DNA of 64,000 nucleotides from assembly GCF_029893585.1 (NCBI RefSeq), contig NZ_JARXYX010000002.1:186001-250000 (forward strand), in the 5' to 3' direction. Shown piece after piece: positions 24,463 through 33,800 of the stretch. Every line of letters starts with the position of its first letter. The first letter of the stretch is position 1. The translations under genes and the position numbers were made by a program. Source of the DNA: Streptomyces sp. LBL (GTDB taxonomy: Bacteria; Actinomycetota; Actinomycetes; Streptomycetales; Streptomycetaceae). The notes under the pieces are model-generated. The model did no database searches. It was not told where the DNA came from and was given only the letters and a program-made list of their open reading frames with translations.

Positions 24463-26880
24463 GTGACCACTCCCCCGTATCCCGAGGACCTGGAACGGCC
24501 CGGGCTCGTCAGGACCGGACGGTCGACCTTCGTCCGGCCCGTCCGGCCCGAGGACGCCGACCGTCTGGTCGCGTTCGTCGGCGGCCTGTCCCGGGCCACC
24601 CTGGCCTACCGCTCGCTCGGCCCGGTGGTGCGCGCCCGTGACGACGTGATCAGGCGCGGCGCGCACGTGGACTACCTGAACGAGCTGGCACTCGTCGCCC
24701 TGGCCGGGGACGAGATAGCCGGTCTGGTGCGCTATGTCCGCGACCCCGAGGAGCCGGAGCACGCCGAGGTCACCTTCACCATCCGGGACGACCACCAGAG
24801 CGAGGGATTCGGCCGGCTGCTCCTGGAGGACATCGCCGCCGCCGCCCGCGCGCGGGGCATCCGGGTGCTGGAGGCCGATGTCCTCGCCGACAACACCCGG
24901 ATGATCAACGTGTTCCTCGGATCCGGCTACCGGATCGAGAGCGGGCCGCCCGGCCAGATCATCCACTTCGAGATCGCCATCGACCCGCAGGCCCAGGCAG
25001 TGGCCCGGGCCGAGCGCCGCGAGCACACGGCGGTGCGGCGCTCACTCAGGCCGTTGCTCGAACCGCGCTCGGTCGCCGTGATCGGCGCCAACCGCGATCC
25101 GCTGACGATCGGCCACGAGATCGTGGCCAACCTGCTGCGGGGCGGCTTCGGCGGCAGTGTGTTCCCTGTCAACCCGCGGGCCGAGCGGATCGCCGGGGTG
25201 CGGGCGTACGCGAACCTCCGGGACCTGCCCGAGCCGCCCGACCTGGCCCTGGTGGCCGTACGGGCCGCGGCGGTGCCCGAGGTCGTACGGGAGTGCGCGG
25301 ACGCCGGCGTCAAGGCGGTGGTCGTCGTCTCCACCGGCTTCGGGGAGACCGGAGCCGAGGGGCGGGCCACCGAGCTGGAGCTGGCCCGGTTCGCCCGTGC
25401 CTCCGGTATGCGGCTGGTCGGCCCGAACTGCATGGGCGTGGTCAACACGACCCACGCGGCGCGGCTGGCCGCGACCTTCTCGCCCGCCCTGCCGACGCCG
25501 GGCCGGGTGGCGATGTCCAGCCAGTCCGGGCCGCTGGGGCTCGCGGTGCTCGACTTCGCCCGGCGGCTGCGGCTCGGCTTCTCCGGATTCGTGTCGGTGG
25601 GGCACGCCGTGGACGTGTCCACCGACGAACTGCTCCAGTGGTGGGAGGAGGACCCCGGGACCTCGGTGATCCTCCTGCACGTCGAGACCTTCGGCGATCC
25701 GCGCCGGTTCGCCCGCGTCGCCCGCCGGATCGCCCCGCGCAAACCGATCGTCGCGGTCCACCCGGGCCACACGGACTCGGCGGTGAGCTCGCTGTTCGCC
25801 CAGTCCGGCGTGATCCGCACCCGCAGTCTCCAGGAACTCTTCGACGTCGCCCTGCTCCTCGCCCACCAGCCTCCCCCGCCCGGCAACCGGATCGCCGTCA
25901 TCACCAACGCGGGCGGTCCGGCCGCACTGACGGTGGGGGCGTGCGCGGCCAGCGGTCTGTGCGTCCCCGCGCTCGGTGAGCGAACGCGACAGACGCTGCG
26001 TGCGGCTCTGGCGCCGCGTGCGGAGGTCGCCAACCCGGTCGACCTGACCCCCATGGCCACCGCCGCGCACTACCGGCGCGCCCTGGACACCGTCCTGGCC
26101 GACGACGACATCGACGCGGTCGTCGTCCTGTTCATGCCGCCGCTGGCGGACAAGCCCGACGAGGTCGCGTCGGCGATCCTCGACGCGGCAGCGGGCCGGC
26201 CCGACAAACCGGTGGTGGCCAGCTTCCTGGGCGGCGCGGGCGTCGCCGACCTCCTGCACCGGGGCGACCTGGTGGTGCCGACATACACGTTCCCCGAAGC
26301 GGCGGCCGTCTCGCTCGGGCAGGCGGCGGCCTACCAGGCGTGGCGCAGCACCCCGGCGGGCGTCGTGCCGGACCTCGCGGGGGTCGACGCCGAGCGCGCC
26401 CGAGCGCTGATCGCCGGCCACGCCCCCGGTCCGGTCCTCGCCGCGGTCGCCGCCGAACTGCTGGACGCGTACGGAATCGCCGTACGGGACACCGAACCGG
26501 GCCGGGGCCCTGACGCGTTCCTCTCCGTCCGCGCCGACCCGGTCTTCGGCCCGGTGGTCGCCTTCGGGCTGACCGGGGACTACGCCGACCTCATGGCGGA
26601 CGTCGTGCACCGCGTCACCCCGCTCAGCGACCGCGACGCCCGGGAGATGGTCCGCTCACTGCGGGCGGCCCCGCTGCTGGACGGCCGGGTGGGCGGCCGG
26701 GGCGTGGATCTGGCGGCGCTGGAGGAGACCGTCCTGCGGATCTCGGCGATGGTCGAGGACCTGCCCGAGATCGAGGCGCTGGAACTGCGCCCGGTACGAC
26801 TGCTGCCGCCCGGGAACGGGGTGGCCGTCGCCCACGCGACGATCCGACTGGCCGACAACACAAAGGGAGGCCGCTCATGA
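24463..26880 (+). CDS. GNAT acetyltransferase fused to NDP-forming acyl-CoA synthetase-like domains (shortened ATP-grasp part)
   Basis: An 805-residue fusion. Residues about 20-175 are a GNAT domain (FVRPVRPEDADRLVAFV, FTIRDDHQSEGFGRLLLEDIAAAARARGI). From about 200 a CoA-binding Rossmann domain follows (PRSVAVIGANRDPLTIGHEIVANLL), then succinyl-CoA-ligase-like domains (MSSQSGPLGLAVLDFARR). The C-terminal ATP-grasp part jumps from LLDAYGIAVRDTEPGR almost directly to RADPVFGPVVAFGL. In full-length relatives roughly 100 residues with the ATP-binding Lys and HKSDxGG lie between. It may therefore not make acyl-CoA and could act as a CoA-sensing lysine acetyltransferase, as PatZ-type proteins do. 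GTG 24463 has only a weak ribosome site. It overlaps the next gene by four bases. Confidence 0.85.
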   Translation: MTTPPYPEDLERPGLVRTGRSTFVRPVRPEDADRLVAFVGGLSRATLAYRSLGPVVRARDDVIRRGAHVDYLNELALVALAGDEIAGLVRYVRDPEEPEHAEVTFTIRDDHQSEGFGRLLLEDIAAAARARGIRVLEADVLADNTRMINVFLGSGYRIESGPPGQIIHFEIAIDPQAQAVARAERREHTAVRRSLRPLLEPRSVAVIGANRDPLTIGHEIVANLLRGGFGGSVFPVNPRAERIAGVRAYANLRDLPEPPDLALVAVRAAAVPEVVRECADAGVKAVVVVSTGFGETGAEGRATELELARFARASGMRLVGPNCMGVVNTTHAARLAATFSPALPTPGRVAMSSQSGPLGLAVLDFARRLRLGFSGFVSVGHAVDVSTDELLQWWEEDPGTSVILLHVETFGDPRRFARVARRIAPRKPIVAVHPGHTDSAVSSLFAQSGVIRTRSLQELFDVALLLAHQPPPPGNRIAVITNAGGPAALTVGACAASGLCVPALGERTRQTLRAALAPRAEVANPVDLTPMATAAHYRRALDTVLADDDIDAVVVLFMPPLADKPDEVASAILDAAAGRPDKPVVASFLGGAGVADLLHRGDLVVPTYTFPEAAAVSLGQAAAYQAWRSTPAGVVPDLAGVDAERARALIAGHAPGPVLAAVAAELLDAYGIAVRDTEPGRGPDAFLSVRADPVFGPVVAFGLTGDYADLMADVVHRVTPLSDRDAREMVRSLRAAPLLDGRVGGRGVDLAALEETVLRISAMVEDLPEIEALELRPVRLLPPGNGVAVAHATIRLADNTKGGRS

Positions 26881-27851
26881 GAGTCGGCATCTACTTCGAC
26901 ATGCGCAACCCCCCGCCCTGGCAGCGGTCTTGGTCCCGGGTCTACGGGTTCGCCCTGGAGATGTGCGAGGAGGCGGACCGCCTCGGCCTCGACTCGGTGT
27001 GGTTCTCCGAGCACCACGGCTTCGAGGACGGCTATCTCCCCCAGCCGCTCACCATGGCCGCCGCGGCGGCCGCCCGCACCCGCCGGATACGCCTCGGCAC
27101 CGCCGTCATCCCCGCACCCCTGCACGCGGCCCCCGAGATCGCCGAACAGGCCGCGATCGTGGACATCATCAGCGCCGGCCGGCTGGACCTCGGTCTCGGC
27201 ACCGGTTACCGGGTGCCCGAGTACCGGCTGTACGGGGCCGACCTCGCCAAGCGCTACACCACGACCGACCAGCGGGTCCGGGATATCCGCGGCCTGTGGG
27301 ACGAAGCCCTGGTCACCCCCGGTCCGGTCCAGGATCCGCTGCCGATCTGGCTCGGCTACCAGGGCCCGCAGGGCGCCCGCCGGGCCGGCCGGCTCGGCAC
27401 GGGGCTGCTGTCGCTCAACCCGGCGCTGCTGACGCCGTACCGGGAAGGGCTCGCGGAGAGCGGGCACGACGTGTCGGCGGGCCGGATGCAGGGCTCGTTC
27501 ACCACGTTCGTCACCGAGGACCCGGAGGCCGACTGGCCGATGGTCCGCGGGCATCTGTCGTACCAGTGGGACAGCTACCGCCGCTACATGGTCGAGGGCA
27601 CCGACCGGCCCGCCCCCCGCCCCATCGATCCCGAGAAGTGGCGGGAGACGGGGCTGAGCGCGTCCGGCGTCGGCCAGTTCCTCTACGGCACCCCGCAGGA
27701 CACCGCCGACGCCATCAGGGCGTACGTGGCAGGGTTGCCGGTGGAAGGGGTGTTCCTGTGGGCTTCGCTGGCCGGGATGCCTGAGGAGGCGGTGGCCCGC
27801 CAGGTACAGCTCATCGCCGGGAAGCTGCGTCCGCTGCTTGCCGACGTCTGA
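26877..27851 (+). CDS. Luciferase-like (LLM) flavin or F420-dependent oxidoreductase
   Basis: A 324-residue bacterial-luciferase-fold enzyme. It begins MRVGIYFDMRNPPPW and has LGLDSVWFSEHHGFEDGYLPQPL, RIRLGTAVIPAPLHAAPEIAEQAAIVDIISAGRLDLGLGTGYRVPEY, and a C-terminal substrate domain. Such enzymes are either FMNH2-dependent monooxygenases or F420-dependent dehydrogenases; sequence alone does not decide. The ATG overlaps the stop of the GNAT fusion gene. In this operon it could hydroxylate or Baeyer-Villiger-oxidise the substrate before hydrolysis. Confidence 0.88.
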   Translation: MRVGIYFDMRNPPPWQRSWSRVYGFALEMCEEADRLGLDSVWFSEHHGFEDGYLPQPLTMAAAAAARTRRIRLGTAVIPAPLHAAPEIAEQAAIVDIISAGRLDLGLGTGYRVPEYRLYGADLAKRYTTTDQRVRDIRGLWDEALVTPGPVQDPLPIWLGYQGPQGARRAGRLGTGLLSLNPALLTPYREGLAESGHDVSAGRMQGSFTTFVTEDPEADWPMVRGHLSYQWDSYRRYMVEGTDRPAPRPIDPEKWRETGLSASGVGQFLYGTPQDTADAIRAYVAGLPVEGVFLWASLAGMPEEAVARQVQLIAGKLRPLLADV

Positions 27852-27867
27852 CACGAGGAGTCACAGC

Positions 27868-28416
27868 ATGTCCACGACGTCACCGACGGGTCCCTGGGCC
27901 GGGGCGGACTTCCAGGAGCCGCCCCGGACCCCTGGCGGGGTGGCCCTGTGCGGGGCGTGTCGCGCCGCCGGCTCCTGCCGGCTGGGGGTGGAGCACGAGC
28001 GGCTCGACGAGGACGGGACGGCGCGGTTCGAGCTGTCCTGCCCGCGGGACCAGGAGGGCGGTCCCGATGTCGCGCACGGCGGCTGGACGGCGGCCGTCCT
28101 GGACGACTGTCTCGGCCATCTGCCACTGTTGCACCGGGTGTTGAGCGTCACGGCGGAACTGAGCGTGAGCTTCGTGAAGCCGGTGCCGGTGCAGCGGCCG
28201 TTGGAGGTCCGCGCCTGGGTGGAGAAGCGGGAGGGCAGGCGCTGGTACATCGCGGGCGAGATGGTACTGCTGCCGACCCGGGCCGTGCTGGCCCGGGCAT
28301 CCGGGATCTGGGTGCTCCGGGACCAGGGCCACTTCGCCCGGCACAAGGAGTGGCTGGCCGAACAGGACACGGGCGACGGGCCTCAGCAGCACCTCAGTCC
28401 GGGAGGGGCTCAGTAG
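27868..28416 (+). CDS. PaaI-like hotdog thioesterase
   Basis: A 182-residue hotdog-fold protein. The motif GGPDVAHGGWTAAVLDDCLGHL is the HGG-helix signature of PaaI-like acyl-CoA thioesterases. A short Cys-rich segment (LCGACRAAGSCRLGVEH) precedes it near residue 30. It would release CoA from stalled intermediates. The C-terminus QQHLSPGGAQ lies inside a 27-bp tandem repeat, and the stop codon TAG is a CAG to TAG variant of that repeat, so the protein was probably longer. ATG 27868 follows GAGGAG at a longer than usual distance. Confidence 0.87.
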   Translation: MSTTSPTGPWAGADFQEPPRTPGGVALCGACRAAGSCRLGVEHERLDEDGTARFELSCPRDQEGGPDVAHGGWTAAVLDDCLGHLPLLHRVLSVTAELSVSFVKPVPVQRPLEVRAWVEKREGRRWYIAGEMVLLPTRAVLARASGIWVLRDQGHFARHKEWLAEQDTGDGPQQHLSPGGAQ

Positions 28417-28509
28417 CACCTGAACCCGGCAGGGCCTCAGCAGCACCTGAACCCGACAGCGGCCCAGCAGCACCTGAACCCGGCAGGGCCTCAGTAGGAC
28501 CTGAGCCCC
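28384..28509. repeat. 27-bp tandem repeat spanning the ends of two convergent genes
   Basis: Units of 27 bases begin at 28384, 28411, 28438 and 28465, with a partial fifth copy from 28492. The consensus begins CAGCAGCACCTGAACCCG and ends AGGGCCT. Copy 1 encodes the thioesterase C-terminus, copy 2 holds its stop, and the partial copy 5 encodes the last residues and stop of the convergent acyl-CoA dehydrogenase. In the thioesterase frame the array would read as repeats of QQHLNPAGP. Confidence 0.92.
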
Positions 28510-29642
28510 ATGCTGCGGGCTATGCCGTTGCGCTGGATCTGGCTGGTGCCCCCGGAGATCGTGGCCACGATCGACTCCCGGTAGCGGAAGCTCATCACGC
28601 TCTCGGTGGAGAAGCCGTGCCCGGCGCAGACCTGCATCCCGAGCCGGGCGGCGGCCACATAGGTCTCCGACCCCTTCAGCTTCGCCATCGAGCCCTCGCG
28701 CGTGCAGGGCTTGCCCTGGGCGAGCAGCCAGGCGGCGCGGTGGGCGAGCAGCCGGGCGGAGTCGATCTCGGTCTGCAGATCGGCCATGGCGTGGGCGAGG
28801 GCCTGGAAGGTGCCGATCGGACGGCCGAAGGCGTGCCGAGTGCGGGCGTACTCCAGCATCTCGTCCAGCGTGGCCTGCGCCGCGCCCAGATACCCGCCGG
28901 TGATGATCACCTTCTCCAGTTCGATGTTGGAGAGCATCACCTTCCAGCCCTCGTCACGCGGGCCGACGAGGTTCTCCTTGGGCACCAGGGCGTCATTGAA
29001 GAAGACCTCGTTGGTGCCCAGGATGTGCCGGGCCAGCGTCGGTGTCCGGCGCACCTCGACGCCCTCCGTCGACGGATCGACCAGCAGCAGGCTGATGCCG
29101 CCGTGCTTGGGCTCGCGGGGCCCTGTGCGCACGTAGGTGGCGATGGTCGTGTCGGGCAGACCGCCGCCCGTGCACCAGGCCTTCTGGCCACGGACCAGGA
29201 AGTGGTCCCCGTGGTCCTCGGCGGTGGTGCGCAGTGCCGCGGCGTCGGACCCGCTGTCCGGCTCGCTGAGGCCGACGGCGAGCCGGTGCCGGCCCGTCAT
29301 GACCTGCTCACGGATGAAGTCGCGCTGCGCCTCGCTGCCCCACCGGAACACCGTGATCCCGGGGATGAGCACCCCGATGTAGCACATGGCGACGTCGAAG
29401 CTGGCCCGCCCCAACTCCTCGGCGATCAGGATGAGCTCCAGCGGCCCGCCGCCGTCGCCGCCCTCCTCCTCGCCGAACGGGAGGGAGAACCACCCCAGCT
29501 CGGCCATTCCGCGAAACAGCTCGGGCGGTACGACACCCTGCTCGTCCCACTGCTTGGCCTTCTCGGCCGGGCACACGTCGGCGACGAACTGCCGTGCCGT
29601 CGCGCGCAACAGGTCCTGCTCGTCGGTCAGCCCGAAGTCCAC
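28491..29642 (-). CDS. Acyl-CoA dehydrogenase
   Basis: A 383-residue acyl-CoA dehydrogenase. Landmarks are DFGLTDEQDLLRATARQFVADVCP, SLPFGEEEGGDGGGPLELILIAEELGRASFD, LSEPDSGSDAAALRTTAEDHGDHFLVRGQKAWCTGG and MSFRYRESIVATISGGTSQIQRNGIARSMGL. The residue before GT in the C-terminal motif is Gly, not Glu. The frame is open from 29672, but the GTG at 29642 has GAGGAG five bases upstream. Its 3' end was built from the 27-bp repeat array. It has its own A/T-rich operator-like promoter and is divergent from the LacI regulator. Confidence 0.9.
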   Translation of the reverse strand: MDFGLTDEQDLLRATARQFVADVCPAEKAKQWDEQGVVPPELFRGMAELGWFSLPFGEEEGGDGGGPLELILIAEELGRASFDVAMCYIGVLIPGITVFRWGSEAQRDFIREQVMTGRHRLAVGLSEPDSGSDAAALRTTAEDHGDHFLVRGQKAWCTGGGLPDTTIATYVRTGPREPKHGGISLLLVDPSTEGVEVRRTPTLARHILGTNEVFFNDALVPKENLVGPRDEGWKVMLSNIELEKVIITGGYLGAAQATLDEMLEYARTRHAFGRPIGTFQALAHAMADLQTEIDSARLLAHRAAWLLAQGKPCTREGSMAKLKGSETYVAAARLGMQVCAGHGFSTESVMSFRYRESIVATISGGTSQIQRNGIARSMGLRSY

Positions 29643-29661
29643 GGCCACTCCTCGCCAGACT

Positions 29662-29700
29662 GGTCTATTCATCTATCTAATTATTCTATGTTAGCGGATA
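29662..29700. promoter_or_regulatory. Operator-like A/T-rich element upstream of the acyl-CoA dehydrogenase
   Basis: The inverted repeat CTATGTTAGCGGATAG at 29686-29701 is centred on GTTAGC (29690-29695). The wider stretch CTATC...GATAG also mirrors. It shares the core with the elements at 1935 and 23321 and is followed 30 bases later by a different, AACGTT-centred LacI-type site for the divergent gene. Confidence 0.5.
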
Positions 29701-29728
29701 GAGGGCGACCTGGACCGGGAATGGTTTC

Positions 29729-29744
29729 GGAAAACGTTTTAACC
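29729..29744. promoter_or_regulatory. LacI-type operator upstream of the LacI regulator
   Basis: GGAAAACGTTTTAACC contains a perfect palindrome AAAACGTTTT (29731-29740) with the central CG typical of LacI-family operators. The identical 10-base palindrome occurs at 34848-34857 in front of the GH106-like enzyme and the MFS gene. Autoregulation plus control of those genes is the simplest reading. Confidence 0.75.
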
Positions 29745-29826
29745 GTGGTCGCGGTAGACTTGCGCCGCTCATCGAGGACCGCTTCGTGCCCGGCCGCCCG
29801 GCCGTCACAGCGAGGGGATGGACGAC

Positions 29827-30840
29827 ATGCCGGTTCGCCCCGCCCGTATCCAGGACGTCGCCGCCGCCGCGGGGGTCTCGGTGTCCACGGTGTCGAACGT
29901 CCTGAACCGGCCCGAGCGCGTCAACGCCCGCACCGCCCAGCGGGTCCGTGACGCGGTGGCCGCGCTCGACTACGTACCCCATCCGGGAGCCGCCGGTCTG
30001 CGGACCGGACACTCGTCCTCGATCGGCCTGGTCCTGCCCGACGTGGCCAACTCCTTCTACTCGCGCATCGCGCGGGGTGCCGCGGACGCGGCGTACGAGC
30101 ACGGTTACGCCCTCGTGCTCTGCGACAGCGGGGACGCCCCGGAACGGGAGCAGGGCTACTTCACCATGCTCGTCGAGCAGCGGGCCGTCGGGGCGGTGGT
30201 GGTTCCGCTGAGCGCCGATCCCACCCGGCTGACGCGGCTGCGCGAGCGCGGCATCCCCTTGGTGCTCGCGGACCGGGCGATCTCCGCCCAGGACGGCTGC
30301 TCCGTCTCCGTCGACGACATCGCCGGCGGCCGTACCGCCGTGCAGCATCTCCTGGACCGCGGAGCACGCGACATCCTCGTCCTGAACGGGGAACGCGGGA
30401 TCCGGCAGTGCGCCGACCGGTACCAGGGCGCCCGCCAGGCCGTGCGCAGCCGACGAGAGGCGCGGCTGGGCCAGGCCGTCGCCAAGGAGATGACGGTGGC
30501 CTGCGGCGTGGAGACCGCACACCGGCTCGACGACCTGCCCGACGGGGTCTTCTGCACCAACGACTTCCTCGCCGCGGGGCTGTGCCGTGGACTGGGCGAA
30601 CGAGGCGTGCGGATTCCCGAGGAGGTGCAGGTGGTCGGATACGGCGATCTCGACCTCGCGAGCTTCGTGGAGACCGCCCTGACCACGGTCCGGCAGCCTG
30701 TGGAGGAACTCGGCAGGGCAGCCGTGGAGATGCTGCTCGACGAGGTGGAGGCCCGCGCGGAACACACCCACGAGACACGGGTGTTCGCTCCGGATCTCGT
30801 CGTACGCGACTCCACGCGGGCATCATCCTCCGGCACCTGA
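29827..30840 (+). CDS. LacI-family transcriptional regulator
   Basis: About 337 residues. The N-terminal helix-turn-helix and hinge read RIQDVAAAAGVSVSTVSNVLNRPERVNARTAQRVRDAVAALDYVPHPGAAGLRTG, followed by a periplasmic-binding-protein-like sensor (SSIGLVLPDVANSFYSRIARGAADAAYEHGY). ATG 29827 is better spaced from GAGGGG than ATG 29818. Its gene converges on and overlaps the end of the GH106-like gene by 18 bases. The matching AAAACGTTTT sites at its own promoter and at 34.8 kb suggest it represses the glycosidase/transporter/isomerase locus until the released sugar binds. Confidence 0.93.
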   Translation: MPVRPARIQDVAAAAGVSVSTVSNVLNRPERVNARTAQRVRDAVAALDYVPHPGAAGLRTGHSSSIGLVLPDVANSFYSRIARGAADAAYEHGYALVLCDSGDAPEREQGYFTMLVEQRAVGAVVVPLSADPTRLTRLRERGIPLVLADRAISAQDGCSVSVDDIAGGRTAVQHLLDRGARDILVLNGERGIRQCADRYQGARQAVRSRREARLGQAVAKEMTVACGVETAHRLDDLPDGVFCTNDFLAAGLCRGLGERGVRIPEEVQVVGYGDLDLASFVETALTTVRQPVEELGRAAVEMLLDEVEARAEHTHETRVFAPDLVVRDSTRASSSGT

Positions 30841-33800
30841 GCCCCCGTCCCGGAGCGTCACCGGCCCCAGCAGACCTGAGGAGCACTGGTACGGGAAAGC
30901 CCAGGCGGTGGGCGTGGCTTCAGCCAGATACGGGGCCAGCGTGTTGCGGACGGTCACGTCGAGCCGGACGGTACGCCCGGCGGCACCCGGGAGCGGGAAA
31001 CGGTACGGAGGACAGAACACCTCACCGACAGGTTCCCCGTCGAGCAGGACCTCGACACTGCCGCGGACCCGCCCGAGATCCAGCACCGGATCCCATCCGG
31101 CAGGCACCTCCAGATCACGGGCGTAGGTCACGCCCCCGCTCCAACCGCCCAGCCCCGACTCCCGCCAGTCCCCCAGCGGCAGCGGCGCCGGTACGGTGCG
31201 CACGCGCACCGGTCCGCGCCAGGCGGAGCCGCCTCGCAGCACGGCCGTGGGAACGGTGACGATCTCCACGTCCGTGGCTTCCCACAGCGGTTGATCCAGC
31301 GTCAACTCCGCCCCGGCGAAGGGACGTTCCGTACCACTACCGACCCGCACCCGGGCGGGAAGCATCAGCGGAAGGTGCAGCGACACGGTGCCCGGGGGCA
31401 CGGTGAAGCGGAAGCGCTGTGCGGCCTCGCGGACGTCGTCCGTGGACCGCAGCGGCAGTACGGCGGCGCCGGGCGCCGGCACACCGGTGAGCCACCCGGC
31501 GTCCGGCAGCGGGTGAGGGCGCGGCGCGGCGTGACAGTGCTGCAACTCGCCCCACCGGCCCTCGTGTTCGACGGTCCGTCCGTGCCACCCGCCGGTTTCG
31601 GCCTGCCAGCCGGGGCCGCTGACCAACGCGGTCGGCTCGGTGCCCGCCACGAGGTCGACGAACACCGCGTCCCGTGCGTGGACGCTGTCGGCCACGACCT
31701 CGAGTACGTGCTCGCCCGCCCCGAGCGTCAGCTGGTGGCGGAAGAACATCGGCACCGCGCCCCAGTCGGACTCGTAGTACTCCACCTTCTCCTGCCGCGC
31801 CACGGCCGCGCCGTCGAGCAGCACGCTGACGCCCGCCGCGGCACCCACGACGAGCACGGCTTCCGTGCCGTCGCGCGGGGAGCGCAGCCGGCCGCGGTAG
31901 GTGACGGTGCCATCCGGTCGTACCTCGTCGGGCAGGCACATGAACTGCGGCCGACTCGCGAACCCGTCCGGGCGGGAGAGGCAGAAGTAGCTGCCCAACG
32001 GTGTGCCGGAGGCCCCTGAGATGAGCGACGGCCGGTCCTGGGCGTCGGTCAGTTCGTACTCCAGCACGTTGCGGGGCCGTGCCACGTCCACCCGGGCGGA
32101 CGCCAGGTAGCCGACGCCCGTCTCCAGCCTCTCGCCGTTCCACCACACCCGCTTGGCCGCCGCCGCACCGAGATGCAGATCGGCGGGTCCCCGGTGGTCG
32201 GTCTCCACGATCGCCCGGACCCGGGCGACGGCTCCGGCCGCGGGCACCGGGACGCGCACGAACTCCTCGGGCACCAACCCCTTGTTGCCGAGCAGACCGT
32301 CCGGTTCCGGGATCCCACGGCTCGACGAGTACAGCGCGACCTCCCAGTCCTGGGGAGCCAGAGGCAGCTCGCCGGCCAGGACCCGTTCGGCACCGGCGCG
32401 GTCCAACGGGTCGGGGGCCTGGGCGGAGGGCACCGGAGCAAGGACGCGCACCCGGTTGCCGTAGGTCACGCGCGCCCGCGCCTCAGGGGCGTCGGTCTCG
32501 GTCCACCGCATGGTCCAGATCTGGGGTTCCGCCACGGACACTCCCGCGGGCAGAGCCAGGTCGCCCCAGGTGTTGTCCATGGTGGGGAGCAGACGGCCCT
32601 GCCAACCGGTCGACAGGTCCAGCGTCCGGGCCGAGGCGGGCCGTCGCGGTGGCGGGGTCGTCCGGTCCGGTGGGGTCGTCCGGTCCGGTGGGGTGCCTTC
32701 GCGCCATACGACAAGGGCGGCGGGGGCGCCGTCCAGCGGCACCTCGATGGTCGACAGGCTCTCGGAGAGGGTGACGCGCGCGCAGCGGCGGGCCCCGGTC
32801 GCCGGGTTCCAGATCTCGGCCTCGGCAACCGGGGCGCGCACGGTGACCGAGGATGTCCGGGCGTAACGCGCCGGGTCGATCTCGTGGTTGCCCCTCGGCG
32901 GATGCGTGCGGGCATCGGGGAAGGTTCCCGTGACCAGGGCGACCGCCTGGTCGCCGTACCTCCTGACGAGCAGCGGCACCTCGCCCGTCGCGTGTCCGGC
33001 GGCGTCGGCCACCGCCGCCGCCGCGGCTTCCGCGTCGCTCGCCCGTTCCAGTCGCGGATGGTCGACCAGCGCCGCGACGACGGAGTCGTCACCGGCCACC
33101 CCGGCCGCCGTCGCGGGCGGACGGCCGACGACCACCACCCGGCCGCCGGCGTCGAGGAGTTCGGTCAGCCGACGTGCTGTCTCCTCCTCCAGGACGCTCG
33201 CCGACGGCAGCAGAACCACGGCGTACGCGAGGTCCGTGACGCGCAGGGCGCCCTCGGCGGCCTTGGCCCGCTGCACGGAGGCGTCGTCGATGACGTCGAA
33301 GGAGACCCGGTGGCGGTCGAGGGCGCCGACGGCGGGCTCGAGCCAGTTGTTCGTGCCGCACAGCTCCAGGTAGTGCCGCTGTGTCTCGTCGACGTCGGTG
33401 TGGCCGTCGCCGAGGCGGCCGTCGCCGAAGTGCTGGACGGGCGCGTCCAGGGGGATGAGGGACTGCATGGTGGCGGTGGGGTGCAGGACCGCGACGTCGG
33501 CGCTGTAGGTGCCCCAGGACATGATCGAGCAGATCCGGGCGACGGCCCGGGAGAACGCCGGGTACTGGTGCCAGTAGGGCTGGCGCCAGTCGGTGGACGG
33601 CGGCGCCCACTCGAACCAGCCGCCCGCGGTGCCGAAGTAACTGGCGTGCGGGTTGTACAGGTTGGCGCCGCTGCGCAGGAACGGCAGGAGCCAGTCGTAG
33701 GTGTCCTCCAGGGTGCCGCCCCAGCCGGAGGAGTGGAACGCCTCGATCCAGACCCGCTCGTGGCCGTAGAGGTGGGCCATGGAGGAGTGGACCTTGGAGT

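Noticed and set aside
28384-28509. Possible CRISPR-like array
   Set aside because: Units of 27 bases abut without spacers and are partly coding.
1-29700. Complete steroid catabolic cluster
   Set aside because: Acyl-CoA dehydrogenases, a thiolase-like/DUF35 pair and SDRs are present, but no ring-degrading enzymes (KstD, KshA, HsaC types) or Mce import genes are seen, and the operator core does not match the KstR consensus I know.
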